From assembly GCA_035222895.1 (NCBI GenBank), contig JAVYIG010000709.1, positions 372,001 to 436,000 of the forward strand: 64,000 bases of DNA, written 5' to 3'. Source of the stretch: Strongylocentrotus droebachiensis (Eukaryota > Echinodermata > Echinoidea > Camarodonta > Strongylocentrotidae). The translations under genes and the position numbers were made by a program. Shown piece after piece: positions 62,529-64,000 of the stretch (the first letter of the stretch is position 1; every line of letters starts with the position of its first letter). The notes beneath the pieces are model-generated. The model searched no databases. It worked only from the letters and a program-made list of their open reading frames with translations, and had not been told where the DNA came from.

Positions 62529-63120
62529 CGACGATGACGATAATGATGATGGTGATGATGAGGATGATGATGACGAAGATGAGGAGGATGATGATGATGA
62601 TGATGATGATGGTGATGACAAGGATGATGATAATGATGATGATGATGGTGATGACGATGATGATGGTGATGACAAGGATGATAATGATGATTATGATGAT
62701 GATGATGACGATGATGATGGTGATGACAAGGATGAGGATGATGATGATGAGGATGATGATGATAATGATGATGCTAATGATGATGATGATGATGATGTTG
62801 ATGATGATGTTGTTTTTGGATGTTGTTGCAGATGATGATGTTTTTATTGATGATGATGATGATGAATGATAATGATGAATGATTATGACTGTATTGATGA
62901 TGATTATGACGCGGAGGAAGATGGAGGTGAAATGATGATACTTCAATCAAAAGATCTTTACATGGTAAGTCTAATTTTTTTTTCTTCTCTTTAAACACAA
63001 CCTCTTTTCTTATCTTTTCATTTCCAGACGAGAAATGGAGAAAGAGAAAGCAGGAAGAATGTATCTCCCATCAATGTACAACACTTTCAACCCTTATGGA
63101 AATGGTGAAGACTTGGAAAT
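19993..63120 (+). CDS. PCDH15: Protocadherin-15-like cadherin, 34 spliced coding exons, 3' end beyond window
   Basis: Seen: the exons listed separately join in phase into about 1,454 codons. Domains by residue: signal peptide 1-30; short N-terminal segment 31-44; EC1 45-153; EC2 154-266; EC3 267-385; EC4 386-511; EC5 512-631; EC6 632-732; EC7 733-835; EC8 836-940; EC9 941-1043; EC10 1044-1175; EC11 1176-1273; membrane-adjacent domain about 1274-1380; transmembrane helix about 1397-1420; tail from 1421. Known: PCDH15 is the only family I know with exactly 11 EC repeats plus a ferredoxin-like membrane-adjacent domain, an EC1 disulfide and a calcium-free EC9-10 linker; in vertebrate hair cells it forms the lower half of the tip link. 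Inference: a calcium-dependent adhesion or mechanosensory-link protein at the surface of a ciliated or microvillar cell. The tail, which carries partner-binding motifs in vertebrates, is mostly outside the window. Cadherin identity is certain; PCDH15 orthology rests on remembered family features. Confidence 0.93.
21466..21824. repeat. CT microsatellites around a poly-G run
   Basis: CT-rich tracts at 21466-21545 and 21702-21824 with a poly-G run at about 21625-21642. Confidence 0.9.
22564..23175 (+). repeat. Minisatellite, about 185-bp unit, 3-4 decaying copies
   Basis: Each unit starts ATTCAACAGGTTATGAAAAA (or a variant), has ATGTCTGCCAGTAT and ATTGTTTCTAAAAGCAAT, and ends GATGGAACCCATTCC. 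Starts at about 22564, 22748, 22930 and 23081; later units are shorter. Confidence 0.85.
24067..24576. mobile_element. TTAA-flanked MITE, 510 bp
   Basis: Left end TTAAAGGTAATACAAAGTTT, right end AAACTTTGTAATACCTTTAA: an exact 20-bp terminal inverted repeat with TTAA at each end. No coding capacity. Confidence 0.85.
24725..24915 (+). mobile_element. tRNA-derived SINE, family 2, copy 1
   Basis: Contains a Pol III B-box-like GAGGGTTCAAATCC, then CACATTTGCCACTCTCCACC and GGGTACCTGGCAGTAGCTGG. The same order is found at 28018 and, reversed, at 29720 and 53104. Confidence 0.75.
25226..25502. mobile_element. Foldback element, 277 bp
   Basis: GGTAATTCCATAAATTAGGG at the left end and CCCTAATTTATGGAATTACC at the right; most of each half pairs with the other (for example TAGTGGAGTATGATTGT with ACAATCACACTCCACTA). 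No ORF. Confidence 0.85.
27299..27514. repeat. Near-perfect palindrome with 92-bp arms
   Basis: Arms 27299-27390 and 27423-27514 are reverse complements with one mismatch by eye; the loop is about 32 bp. Starts TCACTATGAACATGAC and ends GTCATGTTCATAGTGA. Confidence 0.92.
28018..28215 (+). mobile_element. tRNA-derived SINE, family 2, copy 2
   Basis: B-box-like GAGGGTTCAAATC, CACATTTGCCCCTCTCCACC, GGGTACCTGGCAATTACTGG; tail with ATTATTATTATT repeat at about 28209. Confidence 0.75.
29422..29595. repeat. (ACT)n trinucleotide repeat with GCT and TCT variants
   Basis: Imperfect trinucleotide array; the Val-rich frame on the minus strand is its translation. Confidence 0.93.
29720..29900 (-). mobile_element. 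tRNA-derived SINE, family 2, copy 3
   Basis: Reverse complement of the family: CACCTGGGTGGAGAGTGGCA, GCCATGGCAGGTATTCAAAT and CATAGTCCAGTGACTTATGC. Diverged. Confidence 0.7.
31201..31254. repeat. Short hairpin element, GCCAGAAGGG family
   Basis: GCCAGACGGGCATTAAA pairs with TAATGCCCTTTTGGC. Confidence 0.65.
31403..31920. repeat. Minisatellite, 126-bp unit, about four near-identical copies
   Basis: Units contain GGGGGGATGGATAAGAGAAA, GGGGGAAGCAGGGAGATAGG and AAACAATGGAGAGAGAAAGG. Copies start about every 126 bp (for example the AAATGAGAGG motif at about 31425, 31551, 31677 and 31803). As 126 is a multiple of three, a minus-strand frame of 200 codons stays open; I judge it non-coding. Confidence 0.93.
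32583..32781 (-). mobile_element. MITE family A, copy 2 (best preserved ends)
   Basis: Starts TTAAAGCCCCTCTGCACTA and ends TAGTGCAGTGGGGCTTTAA, so the termini are a 19-bp inverted repeat with one mismatch, each with TTAA. The interior matches the other copies. Confidence 0.85.
33363..33368 (+). CDS. PCDH15: Microexon 1 (6 nt, phase 1-1)
   Basis: CCTTTG is flanked by a long pyrimidine tract ending TTCAACAG and by a consensus donor GTGAGT. It begins and ends in phase 1 and adds Ala-Phe, so it can be included or skipped without shifting the frame. It is too short to be recognised by coding content; the support is splice signals and phase only. It lies at the end of the 13.3-kb first coding intron. 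Confidence 0.6.
33779..33930. mobile_element. MITE-like element, GGGCCCTGTTTCATAAA ends
   Basis: Left GGCCCTGTGTCATAAAAC, right GTTTTATGAAACAGGGCCC, about 152 bp. Located in the intron between microexons 1 and 2 (33369-34094), which otherwise shows nothing recognised. Confidence 0.78.
34095..34124 (+). CDS. PCDH15: Microexon 2 (30 nt) encoding a furin-like RQKR site
   Basis: Flanked by CTCTAACAG and GTAAGC, phase 1-1. It encodes DRQKRQIPGI (residues 33-42). R-Q-K-R followed by Q fits the furin consensus R-X-K/R-R and lies just after the signal peptide and before the first EC1 cysteine. Inclusion would create a short propeptide; skipping would remove the site. The intron on its right (34125-35866) contains a short hairpin element at 34277 and another at 35621 but no gene. 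Confidence 0.68.
   Translation: MVKRGRYQE
34277..34323. repeat. Short hairpin element, GCCAGAAGGG family
   Basis: GCCAAAAGGGCGTTGAAC and GTATTCAATGCCCTTACAT form an imperfect inverted repeat. Confidence 0.55.
35621..35675. repeat. Short hairpin element, GCCAGAAGGG family
   Basis: GAGCCAGAAGGGTGTTAACT pairs with AGTTGACGTCCTTCTGGCTC; the best paired copy of the family. Confidence 0.75.
35867..35872 (+). CDS. PCDH15: Microexon 3 (6 nt, phase 1-1)
   Basis: GCCAAG between a pyrimidine-rich acceptor (ending GATCAG) and a perfect GTAAGT donor. Phase 1-1; adds Gly-Gln ahead of the EC1 exon. Evidence is splice signals and phase only. The next intron, 35873-37294, is largely occupied by the foldback element at 36464-37000. 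Confidence 0.58.
36464..37000. mobile_element. Long foldback MITE, 537 bp, TTAA ends
   Basis: Left end TTAAAGGGAAAGTCCACCCC, right end GGGGTGGACTATCCCTTTAA. The two halves are reverse complements over more than 200 bp each, including GCAAATGCGTTACATGGGC / GCCCATGTAACGCATTTGC and TTGCGAGCTGCCTTCTTATT / AATAAGAAGGCAGCTCGCAA. Lies in the intron before EC1. No gene. Confidence 0.92.
37295..37366 (+). CDS. PCDH15: EC1 exon a: start of cadherin repeat 1
   Basis: Acceptor TTCTAG, donor GTAAGA; phase 1 to 1. Encodes ECQRTDGLNTDPVIEFEISE then ENPAG. The Cys (residue 46) corresponds to PCDH15 Cys11 of the EC1 disulfide, and I-S-E-E-N carries the calcium-binding XEX motif. The following intron (37367-38228) opens with about 300 bp of GAT repeat and shows nothing else. 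Confidence 0.9.
37371..37680. repeat. GAT microsatellite next to the EC1a donor
   Basis: GAT units with GTT and AAT interruptions begin within 5-10 bp of the splice donor. Confidence 0.95.
38229..38371 (+). CDS. PCDH15: EC1 exon b
   Basis: Acceptor CTGCAG, donor GTATGT; phase 1 to 0. Encodes the core of EC1, from GTSIGFLPITGITG to QLMLVRTVDAD. The glycine-rich loop and the closing D-A-D (calcium DXD position) align with the same places in vertebrate EC1. The following intron (38372-39371) is mostly GAT repeat (38397-39003), then about 130 bp of unique-looking sequence with a partial inverted repeat around 39040-39115. Confidence 0.93.
38397..39003. repeat. GAT/GGT/GTT compound repeat, about 600 bp
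   Basis: Includes a higher-order unit of about 65 bp built on GTGATAGTGTTGATATTATT (about 38508, 38570, 38631). Starts about 25 bp after the EC1b donor. Asp-rich and Val/Met-rich frames here are repeat products. Confidence 0.93.
39372..39422 (+). CDS. PCDH15: EC1 exon c (51 nt)
   Basis: Acceptor TTGCAG, donor GTAAGT; phase 0-0. Encodes PPNAVKSISLTVQCQTL. The D|PP junction and the V-Q-C motif match PCDH15 around Cys99, so residues 46 and 130 are the expected EC1 disulfide pair, an uncommon feature among cadherins. Confidence 0.9.
39908..40003 (+). CDS. PCDH15: EC1 end, EC1-2 linker and EC2 start
   Basis: Acceptor CTCTAG, donor GTATGT; phase 0-0. Encodes the last EC1 strand (YDILIKV), the canonical calcium linker NDANDN and the EC2 opening TPFFIGAPYTVFVSE. 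At the position of vertebrate PCDH15 Arg113 this protein has Leu; the next residue is Ile as in vertebrates. The intron behind it (40004-40646) starts with about 300 bp of C/T-rich repeat. Confidence 0.93.
40016..40318. repeat. Pyrimidine-rich repeat (CTT/CTC)
   Basis: CT, TTC and TCC arrays just after the EC1-2 exon donor. Confidence 0.93.
40647..40757 (+). CDS. PCDH15: EC2 exon a
   Basis: Acceptor TTCCAG, donor GTAATT; phase 0-0. Encodes ATAINEVIFAGIEADDNDGD followed by NRNGQISFEIVPNQNDP. The Asp-rich segment before N-G-Q-I is the calcium-binding DXD region; the same order occurs in vertebrate EC2. The next intron (40758-41395) shows nothing I recognise. Confidence 0.95.
41396..41506 (+). 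CDS. PCDH15: EC2 exon b
   Basis: Acceptor TGCAG, donor GTGAGA; phase 0-0. Encodes MSNSYFDMPNTGKGEVTLLQ then SLDFETRQQWTVSIVAK; LDFET is the calcium-binding LDRE-type motif. The 3' half of this exon plus donor was duplicated downstream into the intron and has decayed (see 41600-41725). Confidence 0.95.
41600..41725 (+). pseudogene. Decayed tandem copy of the EC2b exon 3' half
   Basis: GAGCCTTGACTTTGAGTCAA, then TAGTGGACAGTATTAATTGT and AGCAGAGGTGAGAATGA closely follow the real exon sequence 41440-41530, including the donor and about 40 bp of intron with CCAGAAGGGG. In the parental frame it has TAA and TAG stops, and I see no acceptor, so it should not be spliced in. Confidence 0.88.
41879..42069 (+). 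mobile_element. MITE family A, copy 3
   Basis: TTAAAAGCCTGTCCTACTTG at the left and AGATAAGCTTTAA at the right, with the family interior CCATGATCCTCTTTTTCTTA. Lies about 60 bp before the exon at 42131. Confidence 0.82.
42131..42274 (+). CDS. PCDH15: EC2 end, EC2-3 linker, EC3 start
   Basis: Acceptor CTACAG, donor GTGAGA; phase 0-0. Encodes the last EC2 strands, a non-canonical linker (NADDQAPMF; vertebrate PCDH15 also has DD in place of the usual ND) and the EC3 N-terminus with Cys 269 and Cys 274. Vertebrate EC3 has a similar cysteine pair with a longer loop. The following intron (42275-43453) carries a MITE at 42874-43033. Confidence 0.95.
42874..43033. mobile_element. MITE-like element, GGGCCC ends, 160 bp
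   Basis: Left GGGCCCCTTCTTATAAAG, right CTTTAAAGAAGGGCCC. A weaker relative may lie at about 42389-42537 (ends CTGTTTCTCAGAG and TTGTGAAATGGGGCCC). Confidence 0.75.
43454..43556 (+). CDS. PCDH15: EC3 exon b
   Basis: Acceptor CTGCAG, donor GTAAGC; phase 0 to 1. Encodes TRLSPLQFSPNEIRVVNSSG then GTVDPQSVTFSFTG. The usual Asp-rich calcium loop is not obvious here, in line with the irregular EC3-4 region. The following intron (43557-44776) is AT-rich, with a small AAT/GAT repeat near 44700-44735 and nothing recognised. Confidence 0.88.
44777..44889 (+). CDS. PCDH15: EC3 exon c
   Basis: Acceptor TATCAG, donor GTAAGT; phase 1 to 0. Encodes QPAQYSSFLSINPTTGQINL then LQQVRRTEYDVFVITVA. The I-N-P-T-T-G-Q-I-N-L segment is the standard cadherin D-E hairpin. 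The LDRE motif is degenerate (V-R-R-T-E-Y). A tRNA-derived SINE sits in the following intron. Confidence 0.93.
45055..45285 (+). mobile_element. tRNA-derived SINE, family 1, copy 1
   Basis: A-box-like TTGGCTCAGTCAGTAGAGC and perfect B box GGGTTCGAACCCC; head resembles tRNA, but the acceptor and T stems do not pair well, so it is not a working tRNA gene. Body about 150 bp after the head. Confidence 0.85.
45431..45628 (+). CDS. PCDH15: EC3 end, EC3-4 linker, EC4 start
   Basis: Acceptor TCACAG, donor GTAATT; phase 0-0. Includes EVTPINNFPPTF, a linker without the acidic residues of DXNDN; vertebrate PCDH15 also has a degenerate linker here. EC4 begins with the E-containing motif GYISEN and continues to the ATDPDLDQ calcium region. 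The next intron is filled by a MITE (45649-46184). Confidence 0.95.
45649..46184. mobile_element. MITE related to the 36464 foldback element
   Basis: Left TTAAAGGGGAAACTATCCTG, right CAGGGTGGACTTCCCTTTTA. Ends resemble those of 36464-37000 but the interior pairs less well. Begins about 20 bp after the donor at 45628 and fills this intron. Confidence 0.72.
46480..46626 (+). CDS. PCDH15: EC4 exon b
   Basis: Acceptor TTCATAG, donor GTAAGC; phase 0-0. Encodes DEDPGLSYLLNDNSIFTLDL onward to LDAETQASYNVS. D-P-x-L and L-N-D-N/Y-S-x-F-T align with vertebrate PCDH15 EC4; LDAET is the LDRE-type motif. The intron 46627-47374 holds several poly-G runs and a degenerate G-rich repeat (46737-47045). Confidence 0.94.
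46737..47045. repeat. Degenerate G-rich repeat cluster
   Basis: Several poly-G runs of 7-16 bases and GGATCCGCCACTGTGTCATC at the end; probably a remnant of a transposon. No gene. Confidence 0.6.
47375..47414 (+). CDS. PCDH15: EC4 small exon c (40 nt)
   Basis: Acceptor TGTACAG, donor GTAAGT; phase 0 to 1. Encodes IIARPTNTSGQFD, the F strand and F-G loop of EC4 with an N-glycosylation sequon N-T-S. Short, but it is the only sequence that joins the two flanking EC4 exons in phase. The next intron (47415-47932) contains a short AAT repeat near 47743. Confidence 0.85.
47933..48090 (+). CDS. PCDH15: EC4 end, EC4-5 linker, EC5 start
   Basis: Acceptor CATCAG, donor GTAAGT; phase 1 to 0. Encodes ASQQLPTLQVTILVRDLNDN (canonical calcium linker) and the start of EC5. 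EC5 lacks the XEX glutamate (V-N-L-K-D-N), as vertebrate PCDH15 EC5 does. The following intron (48091-48584) shows nothing recognised. Confidence 0.95.
48585..48796 (+). CDS. PCDH15: EC5 body
   Basis: Acceptor CCATAG, donor GTGAGG; phase 0 to 2. Encodes IPVTDADATSLPPIIDPIFV through QLRASDSQAPQDLNK. D-A-D is the calcium motif. The LDRE position reads S-P-G-S-L, without acidic residues, which fits the non-canonical EC5-6 junction. A GAT repeat (48835-49165) fills most of the intron behind it. Confidence 0.92.
48835..49165. repeat. GAT microsatellite
   Basis: Imperfect GAT/GGT array filling the intron between the EC5 exon and EC5-6 linker exon. Confidence 0.95.
49232..49361 (+). CDS. PCDH15: EC5 end, EC5-6 linker, EC6 start
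   Basis: Acceptor TGACAG, donor GTAAGC; phase 2 to 0. Includes HITIISGVNNRPPMF: the linker keeps N-N but has no Asp, like the vertebrate PCDH15 EC5-6 linker. EC6 opens with SANENLP (XEX). The 1.4-kb intron behind it (49362-50782) has pyrimidine repeats and an unclassified GC-richer segment (49900-50470). Confidence 0.93.
49688..50745. other. Intron segment: pyrimidine repeats around an unclassified GC-richer block
   Basis: CTT repeats at 49688-49775 and 50515-50745. Between them 49900-50200 is GC-richer (GGCCTGTTCACCTGGCACTG, CGTGCCCGGGAGAGCACCGG) and 50380-50465 has a CCGCTCGGTCGCTTCG motif; both look like transposon remnants, family unknown. Confidence 0.6.
50783..50868 (+). CDS. PCDH15: EC6 exon b
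   Basis: Acceptor TTTTTTAG, donor GTAAGT; phase 0 to 2. Encodes ATDPDGEFITYSITSGNINN then AFMTVDDA, with the canonical A-T-D-P-D-G-E calcium motif. The next intron consists largely of GAT repeats and a tandem duplication (50940-51260). Confidence 0.94.
50940..51440. repeat. Tandem duplication (about 220-bp unit) plus GAT repeats
   Basis: TCTCAGTAGTAGATTCATAT ... AGTCTTGTTGATCAAGTAGA at 50944-51040 recurs at 51160-51265, with GAT arrays after each copy (51029-51163, 51270-51330, 51396-51435); a third partial copy starts near 51340. Confidence 0.85.
51452..51539 (+). CDS. PCDH15: EC6 exon c
   Basis: Acceptor TTTATAG, placed directly after a GAT microsatellite; donor GTGAGT; phase 2 to 0. Encodes NNGEIRVQGSLDREVLASYS then LVVEASDGNL, with the canonical LDRE motif. 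The following intron (51540-52045) shows nothing recognised. Confidence 0.95.
52046..52168 (+). CDS. PCDH15: EC6 end, EC6-7 linker, EC7 start
   Basis: Acceptor TTTTAG, donor GTGAGT; phase 0-0. Encodes TASAVVLITINDVNDEPPVF (canonical linker) and the EC7 start with the XEX motif I-L-E-S. The next intron (52169-52566) shows nothing recognised. Confidence 0.96.
52567..52878 (+). CDS. PCDH15: EC7 body, EC7-8 linker, EC8 start (largest exon, 312 nt)
   Basis: Acceptor TCCCAG, donor GTATAT; phase 0-0. Contains all canonical motifs of EC7: ATDRDQ, VALDREQQD and QDTNDNRPVF, then EC8 with VPENTP. It is distinctly richer in G+C than the introns around it. The intron behind it carries a SINE fragment at 53104-53265 and a short duplicated AT-rich segment at about 53390-53500. 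Confidence 0.97.
53104..53265 (-). mobile_element. tRNA-derived SINE, family 2, copy 4
   Basis: TTCACCTGGGTGGAGAGTGG, CATAGTCCAGTGACTTATCA and ACTAGACCATTCACCACACC, the reverse complement of the family. Confidence 0.75.
53591..53812 (+). CDS. PCDH15: EC8 body
   Basis: Acceptor TATCAG, donor GTGAGT; phase 0-0. Encodes ALDRDANAPLRYAITAGETN through LDYENIGARS to VANITILVT, with canonical DRD and LDYE motifs. The following intron (53813-54458) has a TGTAA-type repeat (53855-53910) and a tandem duplication (about 54157-54380). Confidence 0.96.
54157..54380. repeat. Tandem duplication, about 140-bp unit
   Basis: TTTCAAGGCAAGATAATG ... CCTAATAGCATTAAAAGTTTAC at 54157-54225 recurs at about 54302-54370. 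Confidence 0.8.
54459..54578 (+). CDS. PCDH15: EC8-9 linker and EC9 start
   Basis: Acceptor TTACAG, donor GTGAGC; phase 0-0. Encodes DVNDNIPSF (canonical) then the EC9 N-terminus to VTDGDPA. The EC9 XEX-type site reads A-L-R-E-Y. The next intron (54579-55112) shows nothing recognised. Confidence 0.95.
55113..55238 (+). CDS. PCDH15: EC9 exon b
   Basis: Acceptor CTGCAG, donor GTAAGT; phase 0-0. Encodes GTPNSELTFRFVEPSDLFAF onward to NTTMWHN. There is no LDRE motif; the vertebrate PCDH15 EC9 is also irregular here. The intron behind it contains the TTAA-flanked element at 55730-56470. Confidence 0.93.
55730..56470. mobile_element. TTAA-flanked element, 741 bp (TTAACCCTAATAAGGCC ends)
   Basis: Left TTAACCCTAATAAGGCCGGG, right CCGGCCTTATTAGGGTTAA. 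Contains TTTCAAAGATGCGCAAGACTC, the reverse complement of the core in the 16077 element, so the two are relatives. No transposase seen. Confidence 0.85.
56599..56705 (+). CDS. PCDH15: EC9 end and calcium-free EC9-10 linker
   Basis: Acceptor TTTCAG, donor GTAAGT; phase 0 to 2. Encodes LTIVVSDGGDPANIATVPLS then ILLRVEKPIF. The linker RVEKPIF has no DXNDN. Vertebrate PCDH15 also lacks calcium-binding residues between EC9 and EC10, where the chain makes a sharp bend. A GA-rich repeat (56769-57020) fills the next intron. Confidence 0.95.
56769..57020. repeat. GA-rich repeat
   Basis: GA and GAGAAA arrays; long Ser/Leu-rich frames on the minus strand are its translation. Confidence 0.94.
57178..57290 (+). 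CDS. PCDH15: EC10 exon a
   Basis: Acceptor TGTATAG, donor GTAAGT; phase 2 to 1. Encodes VDDVMEEEEPGVVVAVIEAQ then ANTGDVILYTIVNSTDP. The acidic run replaces the single XEX glutamate. A GAG/AAT repeat lies in the following intron (about 57425-57500); the rest of 57291-57878 shows nothing recognised. Confidence 0.93.
57879..58052 (+). CDS. PCDH15: EC10 exon b with polybasic RRKRR insert
   Basis: Acceptor CTACAG, donor GTAAAT; phase 1 to 1. Encodes SAFTMNTTDNVATIYTDMTL, the LDREQ motif, then QANIQGATPDENNLPEQTGR and RKRRQA. The end (residues 1138-1142, RRKRR followed by Q) is a furin-like site in the F-G loop of EC10, where vertebrate PCDH15 has a shorter, less basic loop. The intron behind it (58053-58481) shows nothing recognised. 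Confidence 0.93.
58482..58642 (+). CDS. PCDH15: EC10 end, EC10-11 linker, EC11 start
   Basis: Acceptor CTCATAG, donor GTAAAT; phase 1 to 0. Encodes DLFSEVAEPTDPNVVYIYVN then VADINDNGPYF (canonical linker) and EC11 to VIAVE. An alternative acceptor (TTCTCAG, exon from 58494) would drop four residues in frame. Confidence 0.95.
59150..59388 (+). mobile_element. tRNA-derived SINE, family 1, copy 2, ending at a splice acceptor
   Basis: A-box-like TGGCTCAGTGCTTAGAGC, anticodon region CTGCCTCATGAAC, B box GGGTTCGAACCCC, body, then TAAATAAAACATTATTATTA tail. The tail abuts CTTCCTCCAG, the acceptor of the EC11 exon. Confidence 0.88.
59399..59611 (+). CDS. PCDH15: EC11 body
   Basis: Acceptor CCTCCAG, donor GTAGTC (weaker than the others); phase 0-0. 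Encodes AFDDDEGENGVSTYSIVAVV through FRVDRATGIFSTI to ETMVK. The acceptor lies only about 10 bp after the ATT-repeat tail of a SINE. The 1.66-kb intron behind it holds the nested MITE insertion (60247-61178). Confidence 0.95.
60247..61178 (-). mobile_element. MITE family A, copy 4, split by a nested insertion
   Basis: Outer parts 60247-60391 and 61123-61178 together form a family A copy (TTAAAGCCTGTCTGCACTAG at the left; TACAATGGGGCTTTAA at the right). The middle is the element at 60392-61122. Confidence 0.88.
60392..61122. mobile_element. hAT-like non-autonomous element inside a MITE
   Basis: Ends CAGAGATGCCAAC and GTTGGCATCTCTG (13-bp perfect inverted repeat). The host sequence CATTGTT is present on both sides, a 7-8-bp target duplication. 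CAG-first termini and this duplication length suggest hAT. Contains a GC-rich block (60460-60545) and an A/T homopolymer of about 80 bp (60941-61026). No transposase. Confidence 0.82.
61270..61508 (+). CDS. PCDH15: EC11 last strand and membrane-adjacent domain, part 1
   Basis: Acceptor ATGCAG, donor GTAAGT; phase 0 to 2. After ISLI the sequence leaves the cadherin pattern: NIDPDLMRENQDALSEVLSD, then ADVYIEDVSQREVG and DVLFYALDTNGDPIPGND. Order and spacing (V-P/D-P-x-L-x-E, L-x-x-x-L, V-x-I-E, Y-A-I/L-D) match the ferredoxin-like MAD12 domain of PCDH15. It has no DXNDN motif, as expected. Confidence 0.92.
62013..62237 (+). CDS. PCDH15: Membrane-adjacent domain end and transmembrane helix
   Basis: Acceptor CTCTAG, donor GTAAGT; phase 2 to 2. 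Encodes EILLSQNTSLNERYSTIVEN, a Gly/Pro/Asn-rich stalk, and a hydrophobic stretch AIALICLACVLFICVVIAIG VVII (residues about 1397-1420), followed by the basic stop-transfer S-W-K-K-R. Type I topology follows from the signal peptide. The next intron contains a 640-bp GAT repeat. Confidence 0.95.
62243..62885. repeat. GAT microsatellite, about 640 bp, after the transmembrane exon
   Basis: GAT/GAC array with a longer-range pattern GATGGTGATGACAAGGATGA. The Asp-rich frame of 197 codons is a repeat product. Confidence 0.95.
63028..63120 (+). CDS. PCDH15: Juxtamembrane cytoplasmic exon
   Basis: Acceptor TTCCAG, donor GTAAGT; phase 2 to 2. Encodes REMEKEKAGRMYLPSMYNTF then NPYGNGEDLE, a basic/acidic juxtamembrane stretch with two tyrosines. 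I see no match to the vertebrate PCDH15 tail. The rest of the tail, including any C-terminal PDZ-binding motif, must lie to the right of the window; 63121-64000 shows no further exon. Confidence 0.85.
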
Positions 63121-64000
63121 GTAAGTTGATTCATCTCTTTTCATGACTTTTTTAACGTTTAAAAAAAAACATGATAATTATAGCAGATTGTGCAGCTGAA
63201 TTTCGTCATTACTGAGTTTTAAACGGAATTTAAGGATTTCAGTTATATGTTTAGTTTTTATTAGAAATAAAAACATAAGAAAAAAATATTGCTATCTCAG
63301 AAACATGATCAGTTTTTATTTTCAAGTTCTTTTGGCCTGATTACATGTTTTGTCATTGGACAGAAAGCACTCTTCCATATTTAGGCAATAAATATATTCA
63401 ACCAAGTTTCATCCCCTGAAATACGAGTGACTCAGTTAATATTACCTTTTTATATATTCCATATCGATTTTGCAACAATTTACATCTTATGATACAGTTT
63501 TGTATTTTATTAATACAAATTTATCAAAAAAAGTTTACATGAGTGGCTAGGAAATCTTGGAACTTTACATCATAAAACCTGTTGAATTAAAGGCGTGCAA
63601 AAGGCATGTTAAAGCATTTAAATCAAACTCGTGTATTAGTGTGAATGCATACAAAGAAAATGTACATTGTTAAATTTGAAAACAATCTTATGATCCATAT
63701 CATGTACATGTATTCGTTTTTTGTGGAATTTTATTTTCCTTATGTAGTGTGTATTCCTAACAGGGCAAAAACTACACTATTGATGTATCCCTTCAGATTT
63801 CTCTGCACTCTTTTGACTACACGCTGCTCAATATCGTTATCCAGATCATTAAACTGAGCTTTATTTAATGACACCTTGCTGCAACTTTTCTTATTTCGTC
63901 AGTAACTATTAACTCTTCTGCTTCCATGCAATTCTTGCAAAAGAAATTTTATGATCATTAAGTGAAATGTCTTTGATTTTCTATGAGCAGTCTCATAGTA

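Noticed and set aside
62242..62835. 197-codon Asp-rich frame after the transmembrane exon
   Set aside because: It is the translation of a GAT microsatellite in an intron; both flanking splice sites join the tail exon in phase.
63119..63124. In-frame ATG TAA after the last exon, suggesting a short-tailed protein
   Set aside because: Any phase-2 exon followed by GTAAG reads as a codon ending in G and then TAA, so the stop is a by-product of a good donor; the same occurs at 62237. Intron retention would be needed to use it.

Overview
The window is AT-rich genomic DNA of a eukaryote with introns of 0.4-13 kb. It is dense in microsatellites, poly-G runs, TTAA-flanked inverted-repeat elements (MITE-like) and tRNA-derived SINEs. 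Together with the nature of its one gene this suggests a marine invertebrate deuterostome, most likely an echinoderm of sea-urchin type. The species is an inference; the sequence alone does not prove it.

One protein-coding gene can be supported, on the + strand from about 19,750 to beyond the right edge. I assembled 34 coding exons (19993-63120, 4,364 nt, about 1,454 codons) whose splice phases all join without a break. The protein has a signal peptide, 11 extracellular cadherin (EC) repeats, a membrane-adjacent domain, one transmembrane helix and the start of a cytoplasmic tail. Repeat number, EC1 and EC3 cysteine pairs, the non-canonical EC2-3, EC3-4, EC5-6 and EC9-10 linkers and the pre-membrane domain all match protocadherin-15 (PCDH15), the lower tip-link protein of vertebrate hair cells. 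Most of the cytoplasmic tail lies past the window.

Layout: 1-19,753 is upstream or 5'-intron DNA without a recognisable gene. It holds a dead non-LTR retrotransposon fragment (2.5-2.8 kb), tandem duplications, inverted-repeat elements and a possible TATA promoter near 9,045. 19,754-20,083 is the signal-peptide exon. 20,084-33,362 is a 13.3-kb first coding intron full of GA/CT repeats, minisatellites, SINEs and foldback elements. 33,363-37,294 holds three phase-1 microexons (6, 30 and 6 nt), one of which encodes a furin-like RQKR site. 37,295-61,269 encodes EC1-EC11, 61,270-62,237 the membrane-adjacent domain and transmembrane helix, and 63,028-63,120 the juxtamembrane tail.

Most notable: the microexon cassette that could switch an N-terminal processing site; a polybasic RRKRR insert in EC10; loss of the arginine that vertebrate PCDH15 uses to bind CDH23; a decayed tandem copy of an EC2 exon; a nested transposon insertion; and an almost perfect 92-bp-arm palindrome in intron 1.
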